Position numbers and translations under genes: made by a program. Of a DNA stretch of 64,000 nt, positions 33,210-42,304 are shown one piece after another. Below the pieces are notes generated by a model that saw nothing but the letters and a program-made list of their open reading frames with translations, made no database searches and was not told the DNA's origin. Within the stretch, counting starts at the first letter, position 1, and every line of letters begins with the position of its first letter. This DNA is from Bradyrhizobium sp. 132. Lineage in GTDB: Bacteria > Pseudomonadota > Alphaproteobacteria > Rhizobiales > Xanthobacteraceae. The stretch is taken from assembly GCF_023074185.1 (NCBI RefSeq), contig NZ_JADPKY010000078.1, positions 186,001 through 250,000 on the forward strand, in the 5' to 3' direction.

Positions 33210-36200
33210 CTAGGTGACGTGAAGGATGAAATCGTTCGTCTGGAGGCTGACGCCTTTCACGAGGATGGTGTCGGCTGCATCGATCGTGATCAGGGTGTCT
33301 GCCCCTGACGCGGCCACATGGTGAGCCATCCAGTCGGAAACGTTGGAGGTTCCGACGAACGACAGGTCGATATGGTCCGTGCCGGACGTGAAGTTCACGA
33401 TCGTATCGTGGTTCGATTTGGTCGCGAACACGAACTGGTCCTGATAGACGGTCCCGAAGAATACGTCCTTATCTGAAGTGCCGGTGAGGCTGACCGCGGT
33501 TTCCGTCAGATTGAAGATCAAATTGACCGTGTCGCTGGCGCCGTGCGCGTCGGTCACATTGACCGCAATCTCGTCCGTCGCAGGCCCGCCGCTGCTTGCC
33601 TCGGTGTAGGTCAACGTCTGGAGCGCCGAATTGATGATGGCCAGAGAGCCGCATCCCGATGAGGGGGTCACACTGGCACACGATGCCGCGGTGGCGGCGA
33701 TCGTGAAAGCGTCGTTGGTATCGGGATCAGCGACCGACAGGCCATGGACTGTCACCTGATCGCCCACTTGCGTGACGCTGGCCTGGTCGATATTGAGCGC
33801 GGGCGCGTCGTTCGCACCGGTGATCGTCACGGTGACCTGTGCCGTGTCGGTCTTGTTGTGACCGTCGTCGAGCATGACGGTGGACATCACCTTCACGGTC
33901 TGGTCCTGACCGAGGAAATCCAGCGTGCCGTCGGCAATCGAGTAGCTCCAGCCGACCTCACCGTTGTTTTTACCGGTGCTCTGGAGCGACAGCGCGTGCT
34001 CGAGCGCGTTGATCTGGTCCGTCGTGAGGAACCCTGAGAGGTTGGTAATGTGATCGGCGCCTGTCCAGCTCACCGTCTGACCCGTGATGCAAGCGGTCGG
34101 CCGATCGGTGAGATCGACGTCCTTGAAATCGATCGAGCCGGTCGCGGCAGTGGGCGTCGGGTCAAGCGTCGAGGAGCTGGTGGTGTTCTCAAGCTCGGGC
34201 ACGGTTGCGGTCAACGTCGCCCCGGCCGCGGTGAAAGCCGGCTTATAGTCGTCCGCGTTGAACGTGATCAGTGTGCCGCCATGGCCGTCACTACTGCCGG
34301 CGAAATGTGCACCGCTGTAATCAGCGCCGGTGAGCTGCAACGTAATCGTATGGTGGTAGGCGTCGCTCACGACGAGCTCGCCGGTCGCGGCGTTATAGGT
34401 CGCCGACGTGCCGTCATCATAAACAATGGTCGACAGGTCGATCGTGTCGTTCGCGGACAGCTCTGCGATCGATCCGCCGAACGTCGACGTATCGATCTCA
34501 AGCGCGGCGCCGTCGCCCGCGAGGTTGATCGTTTGCGCGACCGTGCCTTCGAGCTTCAACAGCGCACCGGCATCGACGGTGACCGAGCCCGTGCCCGACA
34601 GCGATCCGAACAGCGACAGCTCGCCATCATGGACCTCGATGCTGCCGGTATTGGCGATGGTGCCCGAGATCGACGCCGTGCCCCAGCTGTCGATGTGGTT
34701 GTGATTGACGAGGCCGGGCCCACTCAGGGAGATCGAGGCGCCGTTGAGGAGATCGATGACACCGTCATTGACGATCGACGACGCATTGCCGAAAACGCTC
34801 GTGCCGGCGACGGTCCAGGTGCCGCCGGAGTCGTTATTGAAGGTCGCGCTGGCGACCGAGATGTTGCCGTTGATGTGGCCGGTGTTGTTGATCGTGAGGC
34901 TGCCACCGGTCTCGACGATCGCATCGGTTGCGCTCAAGGCGGCGGCCGGCCCGATGGTGCCGGAATTGTCGATCACCGAACCGGTCGTATCCTGTTGGAT
35001 GTGGATCGCCGCATTGCCACCGGTGCCCACGATCGAGCCGGAATTGACGATGTGGATCGAACCGGTCGCGCCCGAAAACTCCAACGTCGCGCCGACATCG
35101 ACGATCACCTTGCCTGAACCGGCGATGCCGCCCGCAAGGTCGAGCGTGCCGCTCTGGACCTCGATGATGCCGGTATTGGTGACGCAGCCTGTGACCGTAT
35201 CGAGCCCAGCGCTGTAGAGATTGCCGGCATTGCTCAGGCTGCCGCCGTTGATCGTGACGTCGGTCAGGTAGAGCTTCGAGGTGCAGTCGACCGTGATCGA
35301 CGCGCCGGTGTTGGCGATCGTGGCGGTCGTCAGCTTCAGCGTGCCGCCGCCCGTCGCCTCGATCAGGCCGTGATTGGTGATGGCGTGAACCGTGCCGGGA
35401 TCAATCGTCAGCGTACCACCGCTGACGGTGATGCTGCCGGTGTTGGTGATGTCGGCGTCGTTGATCGCGCTCGCGCCGGTCGATTCCAGCGTGCCTGCGA
35501 TTGTTACGGTGCCGCCGTCGATGATCGCGCCGACGAGATCGAGCGTCGAGCCGGACTCGACCGACACCGCGCCACTGCCAGTATTGGTCACTGTCGCCGA
35601 GATCAGCTTCAGCGTGCCGGTGTTGATGGCAGCCAACGTGCCGGTGTTGGCGACGGTCTCGTGGTCGATATCGAGCTTGGCGCCGTTGGCCCGAATGATG
35701 CCGCTGTTCGTGATGGCTGCGGCGGGAGTCGTCGCCACCAGCGTCAGCAAACCGCCGAGGGTCGATTCGAGCAGATAGCCGTTCGAGATGTTGGCGTCGG
35801 TGATGCTCGTGATGCCGGAGGATGCGAGCGTACCAGCGACGGTGAGCGTGCCGCCGGTCAGGCTCGCACCTGCCAGCGTCAGCTTCTTGCTGGTATCGAC
35901 CTTGATGGTGCCGCCATTGGTGATCGCGGTGCCCGCAACGATCGCGTCGTCGAGCGTCAGCGCGACGCCGGTCTCGATCGCGACGGCGCCCTTGTTCAAG
36001 GTCGCATTGCCGTCGATCTTGCTGTCACCGGTGACGCCGATCGTGCCGCCCAGCACGCTGTAATTGTCGATGGTGCCGCCGGTGATCTCGGTGCCGGACA
36101 GTGTCAGCGTCTGGCCATCGTTGACCTTGACGATGTGACCGGTGTTGGTGAGGACATCGTTGAGCAGCGTCGCGGCGCCGGCGATCTCGAGCGTGCCGTT

Positions 36201-39200
36201 GTTGGTGATCGCGCCGCCCTGGATTTTGGCGGCGTCCTTGAGCTTGACGGTGTTGTCGAGCTCGATGCTGGAATTGTCGGTGATCGTCGAACCCGACACC
36301 GTGACGCCGTCCAGCGTCAGCTTGGCATCGGCGGTGACCGCGCTAACGCTCAGCGTAGCCCCGCCGTCGATCTTGCTGGCGCCGGTGACGTGAATGGTGC
36401 CGCCGCCGTTGATGGCACCACCGCTGATCGTGGCGTGGTCGAGCGTCAGCGCGGCAGTCGCGTCGACAATGACGCTGCCGCTCGAATTGTTCACCGTCGA
36501 GCCGTGATCGATCGCGAGCACGCCATTGGCCAGCACTTCGATGGTGCCGGCATTGGTGACGGTCTCGCCATCCAGCGCGTTGCCGGTGCCGCTGACCTTG
36601 AAGACGGCGTTATTCATCAGCACGCCGCCGCTCAGCACGGCATTACCGGTCAGGTCGATCTCGCCGTCGTCGGTCACCGTGCCGGCACCGCTAATCGTGG
36701 TCCCGTTGACCGTCAGCTTGCCGGTGGCATCGACCGTGACGTTGCCGGTGTTGGTGACGCCTGAGCCCTGGTCGATGGTCAGCCAGCCATTCGCCAGCAC
36801 CTTGATCGTTCCGCTGGAGGTGTTGGAGAGGGTCTCATGGGCGAACTTCGCCGCGCCCTTGACGTTGACCGCACCGGAATTGTTCAGCGTGCCGTTCTCG
36901 ATCAGGCTGATGCCGTCGAGCTCCAGCGTCCCCAGAATGGCGACGGTGCCGCCGTCGATTGTCGCGGTATCGACGATCAGCGTCGTACCGGCATCGGCCT
37001 TCAGCATGCCGCCGGCATTGTGGATCAAGGCGAGCGTCTTCAGCGTGCCGCCCGACAGCTCGATCATGCCCAAATTGGTGATCGTGGTGCCTTTGGCGAA
37101 ATCGCCGCCGCCCGCGAGCGTCAGATAGCCCGCATTGGTGAGCACGCTCGTGCCGAGGATCTCGGCCTTGCCGCCGACCGACATCACGCCGGCCGCCGAG
37201 TTCGTGAAGATCGAGTCGGCGCTCATGTTGAGCGCGCCTGATATCGTCAGCAAGCTCTTGTTGATCACCTCCGGCGGCGGGCCGCCGAAATCGTTCATCG
37301 TGATCGACTTGGCATAGGCCGCAGTGTCGATCGTCACCGGATAGGACGGCGTCAGCCCGTGCAGCTGATCGGTGATGACGATGACGTCGTCGTCGATGGT
37401 CGGGACGGTGCCTGTTTCCCAGTTTGCGGCGTCCTTCCAGAACCCGCCGGAGGGAGCGCCGGCCTTGTCGGTCGCGATCCACACCACGGCGGCAGCGTCC
37501 GTGCCGGTGATCGTGACGGTGATGGTCTGCTGCGAGGTGGCGCCTTGCGCGTCCGTGAGCGTCACGGTGTAGACCAGCGTCAGCACCTCGCCCTTCGGGA
37601 TGAAGTCGGCGAGATAGACGGGCAGGTCGGCCAGCGACCAGTTGATGGTGCCGGTACCGCTGCCCTTGCTGTCGGCGCCGGCCGCGATCGCGGCCGACAT
37701 CGCGCTCTGGAACAGCGCCAGCGGGCCCGGCGGCACGGTGCCGTCAGGCAGCGTCGCGCTTGTCAGCTTGACCGCAACCGTGTGGGTGTCGGTGAGGTCG
37801 ACATCCTTGAAGGTCAGCGTGCCCGAGGTCGGCACCTCGCTGGTGAGCGGGCCACCCGCCACGCTGGTGCCGCCTTCGAAGGTGATGGTCGGAACGCTGC
37901 TCGTGATCACCGGCTTGTCGTTGGTGCCGGTGATCGTGATGGTGATCGTTCTGGTGGCGGTGTCCGGGCTCACCGTGAAATTGTTGGCGATGCGGACCGT
38001 GTAGGTCAGCGTCAGCGTTTCGCCAGCCGCGAGGAAGTCGAAGACGTGGTCGGGGATCGTGTAGGTCCAGACCGCCGAGCCGGTGTTGGTGTTGCCGCCC
38101 TTGGCGACCACGTCGATGTTGATCAGCGTCGCCGCGATGTCCTGCTTCTGGAGCGAGGTGAGCGATCCGGTGACATCGTGCAGTCCGGCGTCCTTGTAGA
38201 CGTAGTTGGGCGCGTCGCCGAGGCTCACGCTCACCGTCGGCCGGTCACCCAGGTTCTGGTCGAGGAAGGTGATCAGGCCGGAGATCGTGTCGGAATGCGT
38301 CGTGTCGCCAGTCGTGTTCGCGCGCTCGGTCAGCGCGAATTCCGACGTCACATTGCCGTTGAGATCGAGGGTGCGCGCGTCGGGCGGGCCGGGAATACGG
38401 TTGCTGGTCGACGTGGATGTGCCGGGGCCCTGCGGTCCCTGCGGATTGAGGTTCGCGAAGGTCGCAATCGCGGTGGCGCCGGTTGGCGTCTTGAGCAAGA
38501 TATCGTAGCTGGTCTGTGTGATCGAGTCGGTGAAGTTCGTGGTCAGCTTGGTGTTGGTGTTGTTGTCGGTGAACTTCAGCGTGAACACGTCCGTGATCAG
38601 CTTCTGGACGTCCGGCGACATCAGCGCATTGCTGATCGAGACGTTGCCGCCGCTGATCTGGATCATCTGGCCGGCCTGGTTGACCGTCGCGATCGGCAGC
38701 AGCGTGACCTTGTCGAACAGGATGTAGGAGCCGGTCGTGCCGTTCGGCTCGACCAGCACCTGGAAACTCGCCTCCGGCTGCGGTTCACCGCCCCCGGCGG
38801 GAACGACGAAGTGGATCTGGCTCAGCACCGCCGTGCCGCGGATGCCCATGGTGGCGACCGGGGTGTCGATCTTCATGTCGCCATGCTTGGCGGTCTCGCC
38901 GGCAACGAAGGTGATGGTGCCTGCGACCAGACTGAGCAGCGAGGAATTGTTCGACCCGTTGGGGTCGTAGACCATCTCGTTCAGCACCATCCGCGCATTG
39001 GAGGACAGGCCGAACACCGTGCCGTCGATGAAGGTGATGCCGAGCGTCGAGTCGCCGCCGGTCGAGACCACGTCGCCCTTTTCGACGTTGTCGCCGTTGT
39101 TCAGGATGATGGAGACGCCGTTGCGGACCGCGGTCGCGCTGCCGGACAGCTTGGTGACGTGGCCGATGACCTGGGCGGCGGCAATGCCGGACGCGGCCTG

Positions 39201-39539
39201 CGCATATTGGACGTGGCCCGTGAGCGCGTTGACGATGTCGCCGCTGAGGTGTGCGCCATCCGGCGACGAGAGCGCCGCGCGCTTGTCGCCCCTGAAATAA
39301 TCGTGAACGATAAACTCGTGACCGTCGTGGGACAGCACGAGATCGCTGCCTGCGCGCTTGTACTCGCCGTTGAAGATCAGGTTTGGATCGGGAACAACGA
39401 ACGCACCATCAGGCACGTGACCCTGCGCCTTCGCGATAAAAGGCTTGCCCGTAAAGGAATCGACATGGACGTCGGAGGGCGAGTGGGAACCCCCGCCATC
39501 CAAGGAAATCGCGGCGTTAAATATGCCAGCGTAATTCAA
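33210..39539 (-). CDS. giant FecR/VCBS/beta-helix protein with type I secretion C-terminus
   Basis: 2109-residue predicted surface or secreted protein without a signal peptide. Domains in order: a conserved N-terminal region (1-115) with HEFIVHDYFRGDKRAAL; a FecR-like domain (about 122-235) with ITFIDGTVFGLSSNARMVL and IDTPVATMGIRGTAVL; two VCBS domains (about 395-545 and 545-690, each ending TITITGTND or similar); a repetitive region (about 700-1690) of short strands with N-T-G, G-G-T and L-x-x-x patterns, typical of a beta-helix; a third VCBS (about 1770-1905); a cadherin-like part; and a C-terminal secretion region (about 2020-2109) with GTSDKDVFFGTVYQDQFVFA, one degenerate RTX-like unit. 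It is the obvious substrate for the exporter at 17840-20916. The start is uncertain: TTG at 39539 has no good ribosome site, and the frame stays open to 39584. Confidence 0.88.
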   Translation of the reverse strand: MNYAGIFNAAISLDGGGSHSPSDVHVDSFTGKPFIAKAQGHVPDGAFVVPDPNLIFNGEYKRAGSDLVLSHDGHEFIVHDYFRGDKRAALSSPDGAHLSGDIVNALTGHVQYAQAASGIAAAQVIGHVTKLSGSATAVRNGVSIILNNGDNVEKGDVVSTGGDSTLGITFIDGTVFGLSSNARMVLNEMVYDPNGSNNSSLLSLVAGTITFVAGETAKHGDMKIDTPVATMGIRGTAVLSQIHFVVPAGGGEPQPEASFQVLVEPNGTTGSYILFDKVTLLPIATVNQAGQMIQISGGNVSISNALMSPDVQKLITDVFTLKFTDNNTNTKLTTNFTDSITQTSYDILLKTPTGATAIATFANLNPQGPQGPGTSTSTSNRIPGPPDARTLDLNGNVTSEFALTERANTTGDTTHSDTISGLITFLDQNLGDRPTVSVSLGDAPNYVYKDAGLHDVTGSLTSLQKQDIAATLINIDVVAKGGNTNTGSAVWTYTIPDHVFDFLAAGETLTLTYTVRIANNFTVSPDTATRTITITITGTNDKPVITSSVPTITFEGGTSVAGGPLTSEVPTSGTLTFKDVDLTDTHTVAVKLTSATLPDGTVPPGPLALFQSAMSAAIAAGADSKGSGTGTINWSLADLPVYLADFIPKGEVLTLVYTVTLTDAQGATSQQTITVTITGTDAAAVVWIATDKAGAPSGGFWKDAANWETGTVPTIDDDVIVITDQLHGLTPSYPVTIDTAAYAKSITMNDFGGPPPEVINKSLLTISGALNMSADSIFTNSAAGVMSVGGKAEILGTSVLTNAGYLTLAGGGDFAKGTTITNLGMIELSGGTLKTLALIHNAGGMLKADAGTTLIVDTATIDGGTVAILGTLELDGISLIENGTLNNSGAVNVKGAAKFAHETLSNTSSGTIKVLANGWLTIDQGSGVTNTGNVTVDATGKLTVNGTTISGAGTVTDDGEIDLTGNAVLSGGVLMNNAVFKVSGTGNALDGETVTNAGTIEVLANGVLAIDHGSTVNNSSGSVIVDATAALTLDHATISGGAINGGGTIHVTGASKIDGGATLSVSAVTADAKLTLDGVTVSGSTITDNSSIELDNTVKLKDAAKIQGGAITNNGTLEIAGAATLLNDVLTNTGHIVKVNDGQTLTLSGTEITGGTIDNYSVLGGTIGVTGDSKIDGNATLNKGAVAIETGVALTLDDAIVAGTAITNGGTIKVDTSKKLTLAGASLTGGTLTVAGTLASSGITSITDANISNGYLLESTLGGLLTLVATTPAAAITNSGIIRANGAKLDIDHETVANTGTLAAINTGTLKLISATVTNTGSGAVSVESGSTLDLVGAIIDGGTVTIAGTLESTGASAINDADITNTGSITVSGGTLTIDPGTVHAITNHGLIEATGGGTLKLTTATIANTGASITVDCTSKLYLTDVTINGGSLSNAGNLYSAGLDTVTGCVTNTGIIEVQSGTLDLAGGIAGSGKVIVDVGATLEFSGATGSIHIVNSGSIVGTGGNAAIHIQQDTTGSVIDNSGTIGPAAALSATDAIVETGGSLTINNTGHINGNISVASATFNNDSGGTWTVAGTSVFGNASSIVNDGVIDLLNGASISLSGPGLVNHNHIDSWGTASISGTIANTGSIEVHDGELSLFGSLSGTGSVTVDAGALLKLEGTVAQTINLAGDGAALEIDTSTFGGSIAELSANDTIDLSTIVYDDGTSATYNAATGELVVSDAYHHTITLQLTGADYSGAHFAGSSDGHGGTLITFNADDYKPAFTAAGATLTATVPELENTTSSSTLDPTPTAATGSIDFKDVDLTDRPTACITGQTVSWTGADHITNLSGFLTTDQINALEHALSLQSTGKNNGEVGWSYSIADGTLDFLGQDQTVKVMSTVMLDDGHNKTDTAQVTVTITGANDAPALNIDQASVTQVGDQVTVHGLSVADPDTNDAFTIAATAASCASVTPSSGCGSLAIINSALQTLTYTEASSGGPATDEIAVNVTDAHGASDTVNLIFNLTETAVSLTGTSDKDVFFGTVYQDQFVFATKSNHDTIVNFTSGTDHIDLSFVGTSNVSDWMAHHVAASGADTLITIDAADTILVKGVSLQTNDFILHVT

Positions 39540-39611
39540 CCGGGCACCAAAAAAAGGGTTAAAATCTAAGTAAGTATCGATCGCCTAAGCTTGCTTATCA
39601 TTACCAAGTCC

Positions 39612-39746
39612 CTAGCGAAACCATCTATTGCTTGTGTGATTTCGCATCACCCAGCGGTCGACGCCCCTGCCAGGCCCCGCCACCTTAGAGGAAGCAGCGT
39701 ATTTATCGAAATATCTGTAAGTATATGATTGCTTATCCGAGCCCAT
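39612..39746 (-). CDS. candidate 44-residue small protein upstream of the giant gene
   Basis: Short open frame with an excellent ribosome site (GGAGGGT at 39754-39760, eight bases before the ATG at 39746). The product begins MGSDKQSYTYRYFDKYAASS and ends in basic, Trp-containing residues. Its N-terminal half is rich in Tyr, Ser and Lys and does not match a family I recognise; codons are less GC-rich than the surroundings. It lies on the same strand as the giant gene, 72 bases upstream of that gene's proposed start. It could be a true leader or small protein, the decayed 5' end of an older gene, or chance. Confidence 0.3.
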   Translation of the reverse strand: MGSDKQSYTYRYFDKYAASSKVAGPGRGVDRWVMRNHTSNRWFR

Positions 39747-39761
39747 TTTCGGTACCCTCCT

Positions 39762-39793
39762 GTATTCGCTCGTATAAATTTTACAACGAATAC
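39762..39793. promoter_or_regulatory. inverted repeat upstream of the small ORF and giant gene
   Basis: GTATTCG (39762-39768) and CGAATAC (39787-39793) form a perfect 7-base inverted repeat with an AT-rich 18-base centre, directly before the GGAGGGT ribosome site. It could be an operator or promoter element for the giant-protein transcript. No regulator is assigned. Confidence 0.3.
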
Positions 39794-40158
39794 TTGTGTC
39801 ATCTAGCCTTCGTGGTGCCCCGCAACATACTGCGGCAAATACGGAGCCAAATCTGTGACCCAATTAACAGAACCCGTGAAATAGCGGGTCGTTAGCCATA
39901 GGGCGCGGAATCGGCCGCGGCACAACCAGTACCTGCAATTCGTCCGATTTCGCGGCAGGCGGCCTCTTACCTAGTCCCCGATTCGTAAAATTTTATGCAA
40001 TTGGGCCAGACCGATTTCAGCCTGTTACCCGGTTGTGGGACCTCAGCCGGGCGCGTTAAGCAGAACAAAACAGCCCGTCTCGCACTATCTCCGCGAAAGC
40101 AACAAAGCCCGCACGACCAGGTCGAGGGGGACCTGGCGAAGCCGGAAGGGGATGTCAG
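39794..40158. other. divergent intergenic region, lower GC
   Basis: About 365 bases between the small ORF and the LapG-like gene, reading away in both directions. It is visibly less GC-rich than coding DNA and should hold the promoters for both units. No coding pattern, RNA gene or repeat was recognised. Confidence 0.45.
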
Positions 40159-40890
40159 ATGGAGACCGCTGCTCGCTCGCGCGCTTGGCGCGCAATTATT
40201 GTGCTGTGCGGATTGATCCTGCTCGGATCGGCCGCCGAGCTTCGCGCCGGCACGCTGCTGTCGCCGGGAGCCGGTGTCCTCGTGCGCAAATCCGCCGAGC
40301 CGTTCGGCGTGTTCGCCTTCGCCACCTCCGCCGGCGGCCTGCAACAGAAATGGTTCGCGCTGAAGTCCAGGCTCGATGACGACATGGTGCAGCTCGCGCT
40401 GTGCGACGGCGACCGGGACAATTGCGCTTCGCCCGCCGCGCTGAAACTGATCGCCATCGTCGACCAGGCCCGCAGCCGTGACGGCCGCGCTCTGCTGGGC
40501 GAAACCAATCGCGCCATCAACCTGGCTATCCGTGCCGCCAATGACGGTTCTGAGGACGTCTGGAGCTCGCCGCTCGCGACCTTCGCGCGCGGCGCCGGCG
40601 ATTGCGAGGACTATGCCATTGCCAAGCTCGCCGCCCTGCGGCTCGCGGGCGTTGCCGCCGAAGACCTTCGCATTGTCGTGGTGCGCGACGTCAGGGCCAG
40701 CGAAGAGCATGCGGTTGCCGCCGCACGGCTCGACGGCCATTGGCTGATGCTCGACAACCGCCGCATGGCAATGGTCGAGGACGACGCTGCACGGAGCTAC
40801 CAGCCGCTGTTCGTGCTCTACCAGTCGGCCGTGATGAAATATGTCGACGAACCCGTGCGGTTCTCGATGATCGCCGCCGAGGCGCATTGA
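40159..40890 (+). CDS. LapG-like periplasmic cysteine protease (bacterial transglutaminase-like)
   Basis: 243-residue protein of the bacterial transglutaminase-like cysteine peptidase family, which includes LapG, the protease that releases LapA-type adhesins from the cell surface. An N-terminal signal segment (AIIVLCGLILLGSAAELRA) targets it to the periplasm. The triad is Cys149 (GAGDCEDYAIAK), His184 (SEEHAVAA) and Asp199 (LMLDN); Glu150-Asp151 next to the cysteine match the calcium-binding residues of LapG. Ribosome site GGAAGG. It is divergent from the giant type I secreted protein, which makes that protein its likely target, although no LapD-type c-di-GMP receptor is in the window. Confidence 0.85.
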   Translation: METAARSRAWRAIIVLCGLILLGSAAELRAGTLLSPGAGVLVRKSAEPFGVFAFATSAGGLQQKWFALKSRLDDDMVQLALCDGDRDNCASPAALKLIAIVDQARSRDGRALLGETNRAINLAIRAANDGSEDVWSSPLATFARGAGDCEDYAIAKLAALRLAGVAAEDLRIVVVRDVRASEEHAVAAARLDGHWLMLDNRRMAMVEDDAARSYQPLFVLYQSAVMKYVDEPVRFSMIAAEAH

Positions 40891-40898
40891 GTGATGTT

Positions 40899-40933
40899 GT
40901 AGCCCGGACGGAACGCAGCGAAATCCCGGCTAC
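40899..40933. repeat. short palindromic repeat GTAGCCCGG...GGCTAC
   Basis: GTAGCCCGGACGGAACGCAG with the closing AATCCCGGCTAC, an imperfect palindrome of the GTAGCCCGGATG-type common between rhizobial genes. It follows the stop of the LapG-like gene. Confidence 0.6.
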
Positions 40934-41016
40934 GAGCCCAACCACCCCGCCACAAAGCCATTTCGCCGCGCGATCCGGGACGCTAGCATGGCCGCGGCTA
41001 TGCGGGGGCGACTGGA

Positions 41017-42141
41017 ATGCGGTTCATCGTGCTGACCTTGCTTGCGCTGCTGGCTTTGCCGGCGGCACCCGGTTTCGCGCAATCAGGCACCTCCGACCGC
41101 TCCGTCGCCGACAGGCTGCCGCTGTTCGCCAGCAACAACTGCCAGCAGATTCGCGATCCCGGTAATCAATTGTTCTGCGGTGATGCCGAGCTTGCCGCCG
41201 CCGCAGAGAAGCTGAGCACGGGAATCGAGGCGCGGCTTGCCCGCCTGCCCGATCGCCTGCCTGGAATCGAGGAGAACGCGATCTGGATCCGCCAGCGCAA
41301 TCTCGGTTGCGGCATCGTCGGTCAGACCGCAATCCGCACCGACGATTTCGACCGGGTGAAGGCATGCCTCCTCAAGGTGACCGAGGAGCGCGCAGCGATC
41401 GTGCGCGATCCGGATTTCGACTGTCTCGCGGCCAACACCGCAGCGGGTGCGCTGGTCTGTGCGGACCCGTCGCTGGCGCTTGCCGAGACCGAATTGAACA
41501 GCCAGGTGCTCAGACTGATCGGCAAGCTCGATCCGACAGCGGCACGCTTTGCCTTCGCCGAATATGGCCGGTGGACGCGGGAGCGCGATCGCAAATGCAA
41601 TCTGGTCGGCAAGGAGAACGTGCCGCTCGGGGAGCTCGAGTCGGCGGAGGACTGTCTCGCCGGCTATCTCAAGCACAAGGCCGGCGAGATTGGCGCGGCG
41701 AAAGGCGATCCGAAAAAGGTGTTCGGCCGACAGGTCGTAGCCCGCTTGCCCGACACCGACGCCGTCGACTTCTGCGCCGCGCGAATCCACGCGGCCAATT
41801 CCTGCGGCAACTTCCTCCGCATCAACCGCGTCTACGCGCTCGACAGCCAGGTGACCGAGCAGGAGGCGCAGGTCACGGGCGAGATCGAGATGGTTGTGCT
41901 GGCGCCCTTCACCATGTGCAGCAAGGTCGCGTCCGCCTGCACGGGCACCTGCTGGGACGCCAGGACGGGTCGTCCACAGCCTGGCGGCGGCAACAAGGAG
42001 CGCTCCTCAGACGCCTTCAACGTCACACGCCGCCTCAGGATCCAGCGCACTTTTGCGTTTGTGAAAGCCGCCGACGGCTGGCGCTGCCGGGAAGACGAAC
42101 TGGCCCCGGTGAATTCCGGCACCGCGGGTGGGGGATCGTGA
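41017..42141 (+). CDS. LprI-like (DUF1311) exported protein with two copies of the domain
   Basis: 374-residue exported protein (signal peptide RFIVLTLLALLALPAAPGFA). Two LprI-like units are visible: residues about 40-115 (NCQQIRDPGNQLFCGDAELA to RNLGCGI) and about 133-210 (FDCLAANTAAGALVCADPSL through EYGRWTRERDRKCNL). LprI of Mycobacterium inhibits lysozyme; most homologs are uncharacterised. The remaining C-terminal 150 residues are cysteine-rich and of no recognised family. Each unit keeps its paired cysteines. It lies downstream of the LapG-like gene, 126 bases away with a repeat between. Confidence 0.7.
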   Translation: MRFIVLTLLALLALPAAPGFAQSGTSDRSVADRLPLFASNNCQQIRDPGNQLFCGDAELAAAAEKLSTGIEARLARLPDRLPGIEENAIWIRQRNLGCGIVGQTAIRTDDFDRVKACLLKVTEERAAIVRDPDFDCLAANTAAGALVCADPSLALAETELNSQVLRLIGKLDPTAARFAFAEYGRWTRERDRKCNLVGKENVPLGELESAEDCLAGYLKHKAGEIGAAKGDPKKVFGRQVVARLPDTDAVDFCAARIHAANSCGNFLRINRVYALDSQVTEQEAQVTGEIEMVVLAPFTMCSKVASACTGTCWDARTGRPQPGGGNKERSSDAFNVTRRLRIQRTFAFVKAADGWRCREDELAPVNSGTAGGGS

Positions 42142-42151
42142 ATCGTCCTTA

Positions 42152-42279
42152 AAGAACGCCGACGCTTCGCATCGGCTATGGTGCCGGATGAGGGCAAGAC
42201 TGTTCGCGAGGAGGGAACCTCTCACCCGGCTCGCCGCTTCGCGGCGATCCACCCTCTCCCGCAAGGGACGAGGGTGCAC
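42152..42279. repeat. compound intergenic repeat, family C copy 2
   Basis: Same order of blocks as 27056-27262: GCCGACGCTTCGCATCGGCT, GTGCCGGATGAGGG, CTCACCCGGC and CCACCCTCTCCCGCAAGGG. Its last part (42251-42275) folds as ACCCTC/GAGGGT with further pairing CCC/GGG. Between convergent genes, it may terminate both. Confidence 0.8.
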
Positions 42280-42304
42280 CGTTAGCGCCGCAAGAGCGAT
42301 CCGA

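Noticed and set aside
34800..37300. repetitive DNA in the giant gene as a possible CRISPR-like or tandem array
   Set aside because: The repeats are degenerate at DNA level and in-frame at protein level (beta-helix strands); no fixed repeat/spacer spacing.
37359..39569. 736-codon open frame on the plus strand opposite the giant secreted protein
   Set aside because: It is antisense to a well-supported gene; its product is Arg/Val/Asp-rich, low in family resemblance, and arises from the GC-skewed codons of the minus strand.
39967..40887. 306-codon minus-strand frame opposite the LapG-like gene
   Set aside because: Antisense to a gene with a complete catalytic triad and signal peptide; no family match.
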